In this document: positions 33,607 to 43,800 of the stretch, one piece after another
Layout of the letters: every line of letters begins with the position of its first letter
How positions within the stretch are numbered: the stretch's first letter is position 1
NCBI GenBank assembly: GCA_022563405.1
Contig: JADFNK010000005.1
Coordinates: forward strand, 1-64,000
Length of the DNA: 64,000 nt
Source: Gemmatimonadota bacterium
GTDB lineage: Bacteria; Gemmatimonadota; Gemmatimonadetes; Longimicrobiales; Gaopeijiaceae
Direction of reading: 5' to 3'
The notes under the pieces: model-generated
What the model saw: the letters and a program-made list of their open reading frames with translations, nothing else
What the model was told of the DNA's origin: nothing
The model's database searches: none
Made by a program: the position numbers and the translations under genes

Positions 33607-35319
33607 CTAAGCCTTGCCGGCGGTCTTCCAGGGCTTTCTCTCGAAGTAGTCCTCTGTCAATTCCTTGATCTTGCTCGAAAGCAGGACCAGGGCGATCAGG
33701 TTGGGGAGGATCACGATTCCCAGCGCGATGTCTCCTAGATCCCATACGAGGGAAATGCCCGCTGCTCCGACAACCCCTGCCCCGAGGAGGTGCATGATCA
33801 AGTAGACCACCTTATAGGGTCTAACGGCTCGCTCACCAAACAGGTAGATCGCGCAGCGGTCCCCGTAGTAACTCCAGGATATGGCGGTAGAGATCCCGAA
33901 CAGGAAGACCGAGAAGATCACGATGATGTGCCCCCAGTCACCGAGCGGAGCGAGTCCACGTCTGAAAGCATACATCGTGAGCGGCGCTCCGCTTTCAACG
34001 GCCATTCCCCAAAGCGACGTATGAACGGTACCCCCACCGTCGACAGCCTCGCCTTGGGTGGGGAACACCGAACCGGTGAACGGCTGCGTCATGTCCTCAT
34101 CAGTGAAGAGCTGTTCAACTGCCACCTCATGCCACGCCACAAAAGCGGCGCTCCCCGCGGTCTGGATTCCGTCTTGAATTTGGATCTCAGCGGGCGCCGT
34201 GACCTCTTCATATCCCACTCCCGCGTCTCCGGACACCCAAGTGAGATCGCCACCCGTGAGGGTGATCTCGGTGGGAACGCGCTCACTGTATACGCCCGTC
34301 ACGACGATCACTAGCGCCGTCATGGTGCAGATCACGATCGTATCGATAAAGGGGCCGAGCAGCGCGACGACCGCCTCAGACACGGGCTCGTCCGTTTTTG
34401 CTGCGGCATGGGCGATGGGTGCGGAACCCTGCCCCGCCTCGTTGGAGAAGAGGCCTCGATTGACCCCGTAGGTCATGGTGACCAGGATGGCGCCCACCCC
34501 GGTTCCCGCCACACCAGCCGTGGGATTGAAAGCCTCGCTGAAGATGGTTGCGAACGCCGGGATGACGTCCCCGAGGTTCATGACCAAGATGAGCAAAGCA
34601 GCGAGGACGTAAACCGCAGCCATCAACGGGGCCAAGATACTCGTGATGCGCCCTATGCGGGTGATGCCACCCAAGATCACGGACGCCACGATCGCGACCA
34701 AAGCCACGCCGGTGATCCAGGGGTTCAAGCCGAACGCCGTCTGGGCGGTATCGGCGATCGTGTTCGCCTGAATGGCATTCCCGGTCAAGAAAGCCGTGAA
34801 CCCCAGCATCACCGCAAAAAAAATGGCCATCCACTTCCAGTTCGGTCCGAGCCCCTGTTCGATGTAATACATGGGTCCGCCCGAGACGGTGCCCACCACC
34901 TTGTCCGCGCCTTGGTGCACCGAGCGGTAATGCATGGAAAGTGTGACCTCGGCATACTTGGTGGCCATTCCGAGGATCGCGGTCAACCACATCCAGACCA
35001 AAGCACCGGGGCCTCCCCAGTGAATCGCCAGCGCGACGCCGGCGATGTTGCCGATGCCGACCGTGGCCGAAAGCGCGGTCGTAAGCGCTTGGAAGTGCGA
35101 GACGTCGCCGGTGCTTTCGGGGTCATCGTAGCGGCCCGTGGCAACCGCGACGCCATGGCCGAAATGCCGCAGCTGGATGAACCCGAGGCGGAGCGTCAGG
35201 AACATACCCGTCCCTATGAGGACGATAACCACGATGGAAATGGTCGAATCTCCCACAGGAATCCCCGCCTCCCATACAAATACCCGGATGGCGGTGACGA
35301 CGGTCTCGAGAGTTTCCAT
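33607..35319 (-). CDS. Sodium:alanine symporter-type amino acid carrier (AGCS family)
   Basis: 570 residues from ATG 35317-35319. Family blocks: GGPMYYIEQGLG, ATVGIGNIAGVALAIHWGGPGALVWMW, NRGLFSNEAGQGSAPIAHAAAKTDEP. About 11 membrane helices in the usual LeuT-like arrangement. Between two late helices (about residues 343-445) is an extracytoplasmic stretch of roughly 100 polar residues (DLTWVSGDAGVGYEEV...) that is absent from ordinary AgcS, which is about 450 residues long. The motif GAAGGCTGTTGAAG is 12 bases before the start. Confidence 0.9.
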   Translation of the reverse strand: METLETVVTAIRVFVWEAGIPVGDSTISIVVIVLIGTGMFLTLRLGFIQLRHFGHGVAVATGRYDDPESTGDVSHFQALTTALSATVGIGNIAGVALAIHWGGPGALVWMWLTAILGMATKYAEVTLSMHYRSVHQGADKVVGTVSGGPMYYIEQGLGPNWKWMAIFFAVMLGFTAFLTGNAIQANTIADTAQTAFGLNPWITGVALVAIVASVILGGITRIGRITSILAPLMAAVYVLAALLILVMNLGDVIPAFATIFSEAFNPTAGVAGTGVGAILVTMTYGVNRGLFSNEAGQGSAPIAHAAAKTDEPVSEAVVALLGPFIDTIVICTMTALVIVVTGVYSERVPTEITLTGGDLTWVSGDAGVGYEEVTAPAEIQIQDGIQTAGSAAFVAWHEVAVEQLFTDEDMTQPFTGSVFPTQGEAVDGGGTVHTSLWGMAVESGAPLTMYAFRRGLAPLGDWGHIIVIFSVFLFGISTAISWSYYGDRCAIYLFGERAVRPYKVVYLIMHLLGAGVVGAAGISLVWDLGDIALGIVILPNLIALVLLSSKIKELTEDYFERKPWKTAGKA

Positions 35320-35331
35320 TACGCGTTCCCA

Positions 35332-35345
35332 GAAGGCTGTTGAAG
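35332..35345. repeat. GAAGGCTGTTGAAG motif before the symporter gene
   Basis: Identical to the 14-mer at 50459-50472 before the dapF-like gene, with the identity extending to 17 bases (CCA upstream) and loosely to about 28. One base differs from the hairpin at 31571-31584 on the minus strand. On the gene's strand it reads CTTCAACAGCCTTC. The 147-base gap otherwise holds no gene. Confidence 0.6.
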
Positions 35346-35466
35346 CAGTACAGTGGCCCGCGGCACCGCACGAGGGCACGGGTACCCGGGATGCCACAGT
35401 CCGAGACGAAAGCGAGGAAGATTGTACGCGCGGGTCACCCGGGCAAGGCGATCCGAAGGACCGAGG

Positions 35467-35820
35467 TCACTCGGGATCCGCCAACATCCTTCCGAGGGGG
35501 CGCCCACCGAGCAGGTGCAAATGGACGTGAAAGACTTCCTGACCCGCGTGGGCCCGACAGTTCAGGATGAGCCTGTATCCCGCCTCGTCGATCCCCTCTT
35601 CCTCAGCGAGCCGGGCAGCCACCCGGATCATGCGGCCGAGCGCCGGCTCGTCCACGTCGGTCACGTCGGCGACGGTCGGAACCGGTTTGTTGGGGACGAT
35701 CAGAATGTGGGTGGGTGCCTGGGGTTGGACATCCCGAAACGCCGTCACCAACTCGTCCTGATAGACGAGATCGGCAGGGATTTCCCCGCGGACGATCTGC
35801 GCAAAGATGGTGTCCGTCAT
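35467..35820 (-). CDS. HIT-family (HINT-like) nucleotide-binding hydrolase
   Basis: 117 residues. [21 protein letters not shown] at the start and [14 protein letters not shown] at the end, with the His-x-His-x-His triad, are diagnostic for HINT-branch HIT proteins that hydrolyse aminoacyl-AMP or phosphoramidate nucleotides. Length is typical. It lies 72 bases downstream of pilC, co-directional. Confidence 0.93.
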   Translation of the reverse strand: MTDTIFAQIVRGEIPADLVYQDELVTAFRDVQPQAPTHILIVPNKPVPTVADVTDVDEPALGRMIRVAARLAEEEGIDEAGYRLILNCRAHAGQEVFHVHLHLLGGRPLGRMLADPE

Positions 35821-35892
35821 CTAGGACACCATCCCGCGTAGGGGCGGCTCGGCGTAGCCATGCAGTGATGTAGTCGCTGCTGTCGCTGCCCG

Positions 35893-37095
35893 CTACCCCA
35901 CTGCGTTGATCATGTCGAAGATGGGCAGATACATGGCTACGATCATGCCACCCACCACGACGCCGAGCACGACGATCATGATCGGCTCCATGGCCGCGAG
36001 GAGCACCTCGACCGCCGCGTCGACCTCGTCGTCGTAGAAGTCGGCGATCTTGGTCAGCATGGTGTCCAAGCCTCCTGTCTGCTCGCCCACGTTGATCATC
36101 TGAACAACCATCGGCGGAAACACACCCGACTCCTTGAGGGGCCCGGCGATCGTCTCACCGCCCGCGATGGAGGTGCGCGATCTCATGATCGCGTCGTGGA
36201 TCACCCGGTTGCCCGCCGTCTTGGCCGTGATCTCGAGTCCTTCCAGAATCGAGACGCCGGAAGAGACCAGGGTTCCCAGCGTCCGGGTAAACCGCGAGAC
36301 CGCCGCCTTGCGTTGAAGGTCTCCGATGATCGGCAGCGATAGCAGGATCCTGTCGATCGCGAGTTCCCCCCCGGGGGTAGCGTAGGTCGCCCGCAGGGCG
36401 AAGGCGCCGCCTATGATCCCACCCAGACACGCCCACCAGTAAGCCTGCAAGAAGGCCGACATTCCGATCACGATTCTCGTTGGAAGCGGAAGGGGGATAC
36501 CCGCCGATTCGAACATCGTCTGGAACGTCGGGATCACGAAGATCAAGAGAATGACGATGGCCATCCCGGCCACGGTGAAGATCACGGACGGATAGACCAT
36601 GGCACCCTTGATCTTCCGTAGGAGGGCGTCGTTCTTCTCCAAGAAGGTCGCCAGACGCAGCAGAATGGTATCGAGGATACCACCCGCCTCACCCGCGGCC
36701 ACCATGTTGCAGAAGAGCTCGGTGAAGACCTTCGGGTGCTTGGCAATCGCGGCGGCGAGCGTATGGCCCGACTCGACGTCGTACAGCACTTCCCTGAGGA
36801 CCTTGGCCAAAGACGCGTTCTCCGTCTGCTCAGCCAGAATGTCCAGGCTCTGAACGAGAGGCAGACCCGAGTTGATCATCGTCGCGAACTGTCGGGTGAA
36901 GATGACGATATCGCGGGTCGTGATCCCGGTGCCGAATTGAATATTGAACTGCCTCGACTTCTCCCGCACCACAACCGGGATCAGCTTCTGCTTGTGGAGG
37001 AAGGCGATGACGTCTTCCTTCTTGGCAAGCTCAATCGTGCCCTGCTTTATGTCTCCGCCCGCCGCCGGGCGGGCACTCCAGTCGAAGCTCGGCAT
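35893..37095 (-). CDS. pilC: Type IV pilus inner-membrane platform protein PilC
   Basis: 400 residues, GspF-like fold with two copies of a helical domain and three membrane helices (about 170-190, 225-245, 375-395). Recognisable: FTRQFATMINSGLPLVQSLDIL and later FTRTLGTLVSSGVSILEGLEI, which are the two repeats. It moves pilin subunits together with PilB and PilT. It follows pilT by 30 bases; AGGTAGGTAACC serves as ribosome site. Confidence 0.95.
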   Translation of the reverse strand: MPSFDWSARPAAGGDIKQGTIELAKKEDVIAFLHKQKLIPVVVREKSRQFNIQFGTGITTRDIVIFTRQFATMINSGLPLVQSLDILAEQTENASLAKVLREVLYDVESGHTLAAAIAKHPKVFTELFCNMVAAGEAGGILDTILLRLATFLEKNDALLRKIKGAMVYPSVIFTVAGMAIVILLIFVIPTFQTMFESAGIPLPLPTRIVIGMSAFLQAYWWACLGGIIGGAFALRATYATPGGELAIDRILLSLPIIGDLQRKAAVSRFTRTLGTLVSSGVSILEGLEITAKTAGNRVIHDAIMRSRTSIAGGETIAGPLKESGVFPPMVVQMINVGEQTGGLDTMLTKIADFYDDEVDAAVEVLLAAMEPIMIVVLGVVVGGMIVAMYLPIFDMINAVG

Positions 37096-37125
37096 CTTGG
37101 GTTACCTACCTCTTCCTTGAGTTGG

Positions 37126-38271
37126 TCATGTACTCGGCTCTGTTTCACCAATAGCACGCAGAAATTCTTTCGGATCGGCGGAGCGCTTGAGTGCCTCCTC
37201 CTTCGTGATCATGCCCTGCAAAAAAAGTTGCTGGAACGAATCATTCATCGTCTGCATGCCGTGTTTCTTCCCGGCCTGCATGAGCGAATAGATCTGATGG
37301 ATCTTCTCGTCACGGATGACGGCTCGGATTGCCGGAGTGCAGATCATGATCTCCGAAGCAGCCACGCGGCCGCGCCCTTTCGCCTTCGGGAGCAACATCT
37401 GGGTGACCACTCCCTCGAGAACGAAAGCGAGCTGGGAGCGCACTTGTGATTGCTGGTGAGACGGGAAGGCGTCGATGATCCGGTTGATGGACTCCGCGGC
37501 GGAGTTGGTATGAAGCGTGGCGAGCACAAGGTGACCGGTCTCGGCGATCGTGAGCGCAGCGCTCATGGTTTCCAAATCCCGCATCTCACCGATCAGAATC
37601 GTGTCGGGGTCCTGCCGAAGCGCGTACTTGAGTGCCTTCTTGAAGCTCTGGGTATCGGCACCTACCTCACGCTGGTTCACCATGCACCTACGGTGCCTGT
37701 GGATGAACTCGATGGGGTCCTCGATCGTGATGATGTGCCCGCGACGTTCGCGGTTGATCTTGTCTATCAAAGCCGCCAATGTGGTCGACTTCCCTGCCCC
37801 GGTGGGGCCCGTTATGAGGACGAGCCCCCGCGGGCGATCCGCCAACGTGGCGAGAATGGGAGGCAGGCCGAGCTGTTCGACCGTGGTGATCTCGTACGGG
37901 ATCTGCCGGATGGCCATGGCCACACAGCCCCGCTGTTTGTATACGTTTCCCCGGAACCGAGACAGGTTCTGGACACCGAAAGAGAAGTCCAACTCATCCT
38001 CGGTCTCGTAGCGTTTCTTCTGGTTCTCCGTGAGGATGGAGTACGTGATCTGGAGCGTGTCCTTGGGCTTCAAGACGTAGTCGATCGAGGAGTCCATGAG
38101 TTCCCCGTCGATCCGGAGCTTCGCCCTCACACCCGCCGTGATGTGGAGGTCCGAGGCTCCCTTCTGAACCATCTCCTGAAGCAGAAGCCGGAGATTTATC
38201 TCAGGGGCAGCCTTCTGCTGCGCTGGTGCAGCGGGGCCGGTGGTGGGGGCCGTAGAGGTCGATTCGTTCAT
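37126..38271 (-). CDS. pilT: Type IV pilus retraction ATPase PilT
   Basis: 381 residues. Walker A GPTGAGKSTT, the Asp box and Walker B region (DTILIGEMRDLETM), the His box LATLHTN and the C-terminal AIRAVIRDEKIHQI motif, the retraction signature AIRxLIRE in a slightly changed form. A Pro/Ala/Thr-rich N-terminal tail of about 25 residues precedes the PAS-like domain. It follows pilB by 30 bases. Confidence 0.96.
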   Translation of the reverse strand: MNESTSTAPTTGPAAPAQQKAAPEINLRLLLQEMVQKGASDLHITAGVRAKLRIDGELMDSSIDYVLKPKDTLQITYSILTENQKKRYETEDELDFSFGVQNLSRFRGNVYKQRGCVAMAIRQIPYEITTVEQLGLPPILATLADRPRGLVLITGPTGAGKSTTLAALIDKINRERRGHIITIEDPIEFIHRHRRCMVNQREVGADTQSFKKALKYALRQDPDTILIGEMRDLETMSAALTIAETGHLVLATLHTNSAAESINRIIDAFPSHQQSQVRSQLAFVLEGVVTQMLLPKAKGRGRVAASEIMICTPAIRAVIRDEKIHQIYSLMQAGKKHGMQTMNDSFQQLFLQGMITKEEALKRSADPKEFLRAIGETEPST

Positions 38272-38301
38272 TCGTTTCGCTTCAGGAGTAGGTGTTCATG
38301 G

Positions 38302-40017
38302 TCAATCATTGGTCGAGGTTTCCTTGATAACTTCTTCCAACGTCGTGGCGCCTCTTTCGACCTTCTTGAGGCCGTCCATTCGAAGAGTGAGCATGCCATT
38401 GTCCAGCGCCACTTCGCGAAGTTCGTCCGTGCCCGCACCCGACATGATCGCCTTCCGGATCTTGCTGTTGACGAGCAAGACTTCGTAGAGACCCTGACGC
38501 CCCTTGAATCCCGAGCCGTCGCACGCATCGCAGCCCTCTCCCTTGTAAAAGGTGTGGCTGCCGGCCCAGTCGAGCGGGATCTTCGCGGCGTTCAGAAACT
38601 CCTCGGTGTAGGTCGTTTCGGCCTTACACTCCGAACAGATTTTTCGTAGGAGCCTCTGGGCCGTGAGACAATTCAGGGCCGCGGCCAGATTGAAGGGCTC
38701 CAACCCCATGTCGACCATTCTCGTGATCGTCGAAGGCGTGTCGTTCGTGTGCAGCGTGGAGAGCACGAGGTGACCGGTGAGCGCCGCCTTGATGGCGATG
38801 CTGCCCGTTTCGAGGTCTCGAATCTCACCAACCATGATGATGTTCGGGTCCTGCCTCAGGAACGCCCTGAGCGCCGCCGCAAAGCCCATCCCGATCTCCT
38901 CGCGGACGAGGACCTGGTTGATTCCGTAGAGGTTGTACTCGACGGGGTCCTCGGCGGTCATGATGTTCACGCTCTCATCGTTGATCTGGGAGAGGGCGGA
39001 GTAGAGCGTGGTGGTCTTCCCGGATCCGGTCGGGCCCGTCACCAGGACCATGCCGTAGGGGTTCGCGATCGCATCCATGAACTCCTTCTCGGCCTGGGGC
39101 TCGAACCCGAACGAACTGAGATCGAAGGTGAGATTGCCCGCATCCAGGATACGCATCACGATCTTTTCGCCGAAAATCACCGGGAGCGTCGAGACGCGGA
39201 AGTCGACCACCTTACGTTTCATGCGGAGCTTGATGCGCCCGTCTTGGGGGACCCTGCGCTCCGCGATGTCCAAGTCGGCGAGAATCTTGATTCGAGACAC
39301 GAGTGCCGCCTTCATCTTCATCGGCGGCTTCATGACCTCGTAGAGCTTTCCGTCTAACCGATAGCGAACTCGGATATCTTTCTCATACGGTTCTATGTGT
39401 ATGTCGGAGACACCCTTCCTGACCGCGTCGGTGAGGAGGCCGTTGATGAACTTGACGACCGGCGCCGCGTCCACCATGGCCTCGAGAGCCGCGAGATTCT
39501 CGTCCTCTTCCTCCTCTTCGACGAACTCGAGGTCCTCTTCGAGAAAGTCACCGAGAAGATCTTCGACCTGCTCTTCCGAGACGCCGTAGTACTTCTCCAG
39601 GTGCTTCCTTAACGTGTATTCTCCGACGATTACCGGCTCGATATCGTAGCGAGTCTTGAACCGGAGGACGTCGATGGCTTCCATCTCGGACGGGTTGGCC
39701 ATCGCCACGGTCAACGTCCGACCCACCCTGCGGAGCGGGAGCACGAGGTGTTGGTACGCCATGTCCCCGTCGATGAGCTTATAGATCTTGGGATCGACCT
39801 CGACCTTCTCGAGGTCGACCGCCGGTAGCCGGTACTGCTTGGAGAGCATCCGGGTCAGCTCGTTCTCGCCCACGAATCCAAGCTTGACCAAAGAGTACCC
39901 TACACGTGTACCGCCTTCCTTGGCGTCTTGGAGCGCGTCCTTGAGTTGGTCGGCATCGATGAGGCCTTCTCGAACGAAAAGGTCACCGAGGCGAAGTTCT
40001 GCGACGTTCGTTGCCAT
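38302..40017 (-). CDS. pilB: Type IV pilus extension ATPase PilB
   Basis: 571 residues from ATG 40015-40017 (a longer open frame upstream lacks support). N-terminal MshEN/T2SSE-N domain (LGDLFVREGLIDADQLKDAL), then a very acidic linker FLEEDLEFVEEEEEDEN at about 180-200. The ATPase core has GPTGSGKTTT, IIMVGEIRDLET and LSTLHTND; the four-cysteine zinc site CSEC...CDAC is complete, as in PilB/GspE. It starts 98 bases behind the HhH gene, with a T-rich stretch and small hairpin between. Confidence 0.96.
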   Translation of the reverse strand: MATNVAELRLGDLFVREGLIDADQLKDALQDAKEGGTRVGYSLVKLGFVGENELTRMLSKQYRLPAVDLEKVEVDPKIYKLIDGDMAYQHLVLPLRRVGRTLTVAMANPSEMEAIDVLRFKTRYDIEPVIVGEYTLRKHLEKYYGVSEEQVEDLLGDFLEEDLEFVEEEEEDENLAALEAMVDAAPVVKFINGLLTDAVRKGVSDIHIEPYEKDIRVRYRLDGKLYEVMKPPMKMKAALVSRIKILADLDIAERRVPQDGRIKLRMKRKVVDFRVSTLPVIFGEKIVMRILDAGNLTFDLSSFGFEPQAEKEFMDAIANPYGMVLVTGPTGSGKTTTLYSALSQINDESVNIMTAEDPVEYNLYGINQVLVREEIGMGFAAALRAFLRQDPNIIMVGEIRDLETGSIAIKAALTGHLVLSTLHTNDTPSTITRMVDMGLEPFNLAAALNCLTAQRLLRKICSECKAETTYTEEFLNAAKIPLDWAGSHTFYKGEGCDACDGSGFKGRQGLYEVLLVNSKIRKAIMSGAGTDELREVALDNGMLTLRMDGLKKVERGATTLEEVIKETSTND

Positions 40018-40115
40018 CGCTGGAGGCCTCCGCAGGGCGGAATCAGTTGGAAACGCTTGTATCCCTAACGCCAAAGTTAGAATCGGGTGCCCCCGGCGGG
40101 CAAGAAAAAAAACAC

Positions 40116-40811
40116 TCAACCCCCTATGATGACGAAGGGCCTCAACCGCTCGATCGTGGCCGATCCAATTCCTCGGACTGATCGCAGCTCCTCCAGCCCC
40201 CGGAATCTCCCCACCTTCTCTCGCAAAGTCAGGATGCGCCCAGCCATGACCGGGCCGATCCCGGGAAGTCGCTCCAATTCTTCGCGGCTCGCCCGATTGA
40301 GATCGAGACGAGCTGGCCTACCAGCCGTCGGATCTGTGCCCTGACGGGGCAGACCGGACGGAAGGGGCAGACGCCGTGGACTGGCGGAACCACCGAACCG
40401 AGGCTGGGCCGGCCATTCGAGGTGGGGTGTGATTCTGGCGAGTATGGCCGGCCCCACACCCGGCACCGATAGCAGATCGCTTGGTTCGGCAAACGGCCCG
40501 CGGTCCTGCCTCATTTGAACGATTCTGCCTGCTATGGCCGGACCCACTCCGGGCAGGCGATCCAGATCCTCTTCGCCGGCGGTGTTCGGGTCGATGCGTT
40601 CATCGCTCCCCAGCGGGAGGGCCCGCCGCTGAGCCTCGTCGCGGCTTTCCCTGCTCTCATCCAGGAGCACGGCCAACCCGGACGAGTCCGCGACTTCGGC
40701 GCCTTGGGTCGTCACCGGGCTCCGGACACTTTCTGCCGCAGTCCGAAGGAGGGCCAGGGCCAGGACCAAAAGAGCGGCGTGTTTGAGAGCGCGGGTTTCG
40801 GAGGAAGTCAT
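40116..40811 (-). CDS. Helix-hairpin-helix protein with two ComEA-type domains
   Basis: 231 residues. An N-terminal hydrophobic segment (AALLVLALALLRTAAES) targets it to the membrane or periplasm. Two ComEA-like HhH units follow: about 73-130 (IDPNTAGEEDLDRLPGVGPAIAGRIVQMR...) and about 170-228 (LDLNRASREELERLPGIGPVMAGRILTLR...), each with the LPGxGP turn that binds the DNA backbone. Between them lies a Pro/Arg-rich linker. ComEA takes up DNA in the periplasm, usually with T4P, so the position before pilB-pilT-pilC fits a role in natural transformation. It is 37 bases downstream of sprA. Confidence 0.83.
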   Translation of the reverse strand: MTSSETRALKHAALLVLALALLRTAAESVRSPVTTQGAEVADSSGLAVLLDESRESRDEAQRRALPLGSDERIDPNTAGEEDLDRLPGVGPAIAGRIVQMRQDRGPFAEPSDLLSVPGVGPAILARITPHLEWPAQPRFGGSASPRRLPLPSGLPRQGTDPTAGRPARLDLNRASREELERLPGIGPVMAGRILTLREKVGRFRGLEELRSVRGIGSATIERLRPFVIIGG

Positions 40812-40848
40812 GCGCCACGGTGCGCCCGACGACCGGGCGTAGCCATGG

Positions 40849-43800
40849 TTATCTGAGCAGTCCCTCGTCCGCTATGACAAATCGACCAAAAATGCCGAAC
40901 TGAAATTGGGAGGACCCCGACTGGAGCCCGACGAAGGACTGCCGATCCGTGTACGAAAGCTGGAGCCGAACATCGGTACGGGATATGGCGGTCTCCACCC
41001 GAAGCACCAGGCTTCGAATCAACTCGTCCAGGAACGGCACACATTCCGCTTGGCTCGCAGTGGCACGACAGTTTCGATTCGACGCGTACTGCAAGAGCGC
41101 GGACATCGTGATCGGACGGGTCAGACGGGCGGCCCAACGGGTGGGGGGCCGCATCGAGGCCGTGAGTGAAAAGGTATGATTGTTCCTCCTTCTCTCGGTC
41201 CCCCCGGTGGGGTCACTTCCCTCACCACTCGTGAACGATCCCCGATAACTGGTCGACAAGCCGCCGCCCCACACGAGGGCGATTTCCACCGGGATCCGGT
41301 CGTCCTGCTGAATCTTCTCCTGCAGCCCAAACCCACCGAAGACAGCTTTCTGCTTGATGCGCTGAAATCCTGCGGATAAGCTAACCCGGGTGATCACCCC
41401 TTGGTCCGGGAGAGGCAAATTTACGAGCGAAAGGTTGAGGTCTGGCCAGGTCTTCCGCCGAAGCGTCCGGTCACTGCGGGTGTCCAAGGTCTTCGTCGTC
41501 GCCAGACGGTAGTTCACCCGCACTCGTAAATCCGCAGGCAGGCGCACCCCGGATCCCAGGGTCCAGCCAACCCGGTCCGTAAACGTCGTGGCCGTGTCCG
41601 CTTCTAGCAGAGCATATCCCTCCCGACCAGCGAAGCCGTAGCGGTAGGAAAACGACGGATCTATCGGAGCGCGGTCGAATCTCGACGTCACTCCAGCTTG
41701 GTAGGTGACCGTGACCGGGTCCATTGCATCCGCCACCACCCCTACCCCTCGGCTGAGCGCCGATCCCCCCGCGGCCCCGCCGGATGCCCCAAAGATAGTG
41801 GCTGGAATGACGGTGACCTGACCCGTGAAATCACGGCCCCCGTTAACGTTGCGCGCCAGCGCCAGAACCGTGTCTCCGACGGCGTCCAGGGAGCGGTCCA
41901 CAAAGGTGGCGGTCCTATGACTGGAGTAGAACGTCTGCAAGCCGAGACCCGTGCGAATCCAATCGCCGAACCGTGGATCGAAGTTCATCCGGGTGCGCAC
42001 GACCTGGTCGGTCTCCCACCCCAGGTCGAGTCCCAACAGCGAAAACGTCTCGTCGAACAACAAGCCCTGAACCACCGGATCCGCGACCGTCTTTTCGGGA
42101 TCGAGAAGGTCCCTGCCCGTCACTACATCTGCCTGAGCGGAAAACGTCTCGAACGGCCGGAAAACGATCTCGAAGGCACTCTCGAGCGATTCCCGGGGCG
42201 ACCGTGTGGGCGCCACCAGCGAATCGCTGTCCTGCTGGAGAATCTGGTCGAACCGTAGAATTTTTTGGCGACTGCCAGCATAAGTGACGCCGAAGGAGAA
42301 CCGTTCCGGACTCCACCGGAAACGGCTGTTGACGACCTCGTCCTCCAATGCCCCTGGGAGTAACCAGCGCAACACCGGCTTCAGGAACCCAGGGACGATC
42401 CCAAAATCACGCCGCCCCACGGCCCGGCCGTATCCCAGGTGCCCGTCGATGCCCCTCGCCGACCCGTCCGAGGTAATCGTCGTCGAGCTGGACGTGAAGT
42501 AACCGGCCCGGGCTTCCAGGCCGTCGAGTAACAAACCGACCACGGGGTTCGCTGCCGGCGTACGCTTCCGGAACGCCACCTCGACACGCGTTCTGCGTGA
42601 CTCCGGCTCCCTCAAGTTCTCAACCTTGTCCACCCGAACGTCACTCCCGCTGAGGAACCGGGGGTCCTGATTGATCCTGACGTGGGTCACCGTGACGGGA
42701 ATCTCGACCCCCCAGTCCGCAGGAGCCATTCGGTCGAGATTGAAGGTCGACAGAAAGCGGATGTCCTGGTCCCCCTGAAACGTCGGATTCTCCGTCAACT
42801 GTCTGAAGAGCGAGCCACGGTTGCTGACTGCCAGATGGGTCGTCCAGACGTCGGAGGCCTCGATATCGAGGGCGAAGTATGAGGCCATCCCCGCATCTCG
42901 GAGCGGGGAAGAAAGCCTCATTTCGTTGATCCACACTTCTCCCGTTGTCGGGAAGTCCCCCTGGTTCCAAACCCCCATCGACAATTCGCGGACGGCCGCG
43001 AGGTTCGGGGCTCGCGCACGGTCCTTGAGTACGATCGCATAAGTCGAATCCCGTGCCCAAAGTACGAGCGGCGGGTCGCTGGGCCCGCGCGGCTCCAAGA
43101 TGAGGCTCACCTCCGCTTCCCGTCGAAGGTCGATCCACTCCTCGAAATCGATGACGATCTCCGGGAGCCAATCATTAGGCATGATCCTCGCCGGATCCGG
43201 TGCCGGTTGAAGCCGGGTTCGATACAAGTAGAAGTTCTCGGCGTCCTCTCCGACTTTCACGAAGAAGGACACGGGTACGGTGGCCCCCCAGTCGCCATTA
43301 CGTGCGACCGCCCAGAGCTTGAGTTGTCGATACGGCAGAAAATCCCTCGGACGTTGTGGAAACCGGTCAAAAACTTCCGCCCGGGATCCGGGCTGCACAT
43401 TCCCATACTCCAGCTTGAGGCCCTTTTCGTTGAACTCCGTGCCCAGCCCACCGAAGGCGGCCGACTGATCGTTGAGCTCCTCGATCACGCCGGGGGGCGC
43501 CTGATACGCGTCTCCGTCGGTGACGGCGCTCACGGGGCCCACCTCGGCACGCCCAAGCATGCTCGCAGTATCACCCACGATGCCGTCCAGGACGCCCGAC
43601 TCCGTGCGTTTCACCCAACGGGCTCCGACCAAACGCATCCGGAACAGCGTGACACTCTGGGCAACCCGGCCCGCGACCGTCATGCGAATGTGCTTCACTG
43701 CTCGAAAGTCGGCCTCCGAAAAGGGGCCGGGCACCTCGATGGCTCCAGCCCCACGAATCGGGATACGATAGAGTTGGAACTCGGTCCCCGTCTCCGCCTG

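Noticed and set aside
36000-36140. Additional pilus-like genes on the plus strand in the pilC and pilB regions
   Set aside because: The plus-strand frames are shadows of the minus-strand genes with no family pattern.
37080-37125. AGGTAGGTAACC before pilC as another fossil of the pilN/pilO junction (TAGGTAACCC)
   Set aside because: Only nine or ten bases agree, they are simply a ribosome-binding site, and the flanks do not match.
40090-40115. Run of eight A on the plus strand as terminator behind the HhH gene
   Set aside because: On the coding strand the T-run comes right after the stop without a convincing stem in front; it does not fit an intrinsic terminator.
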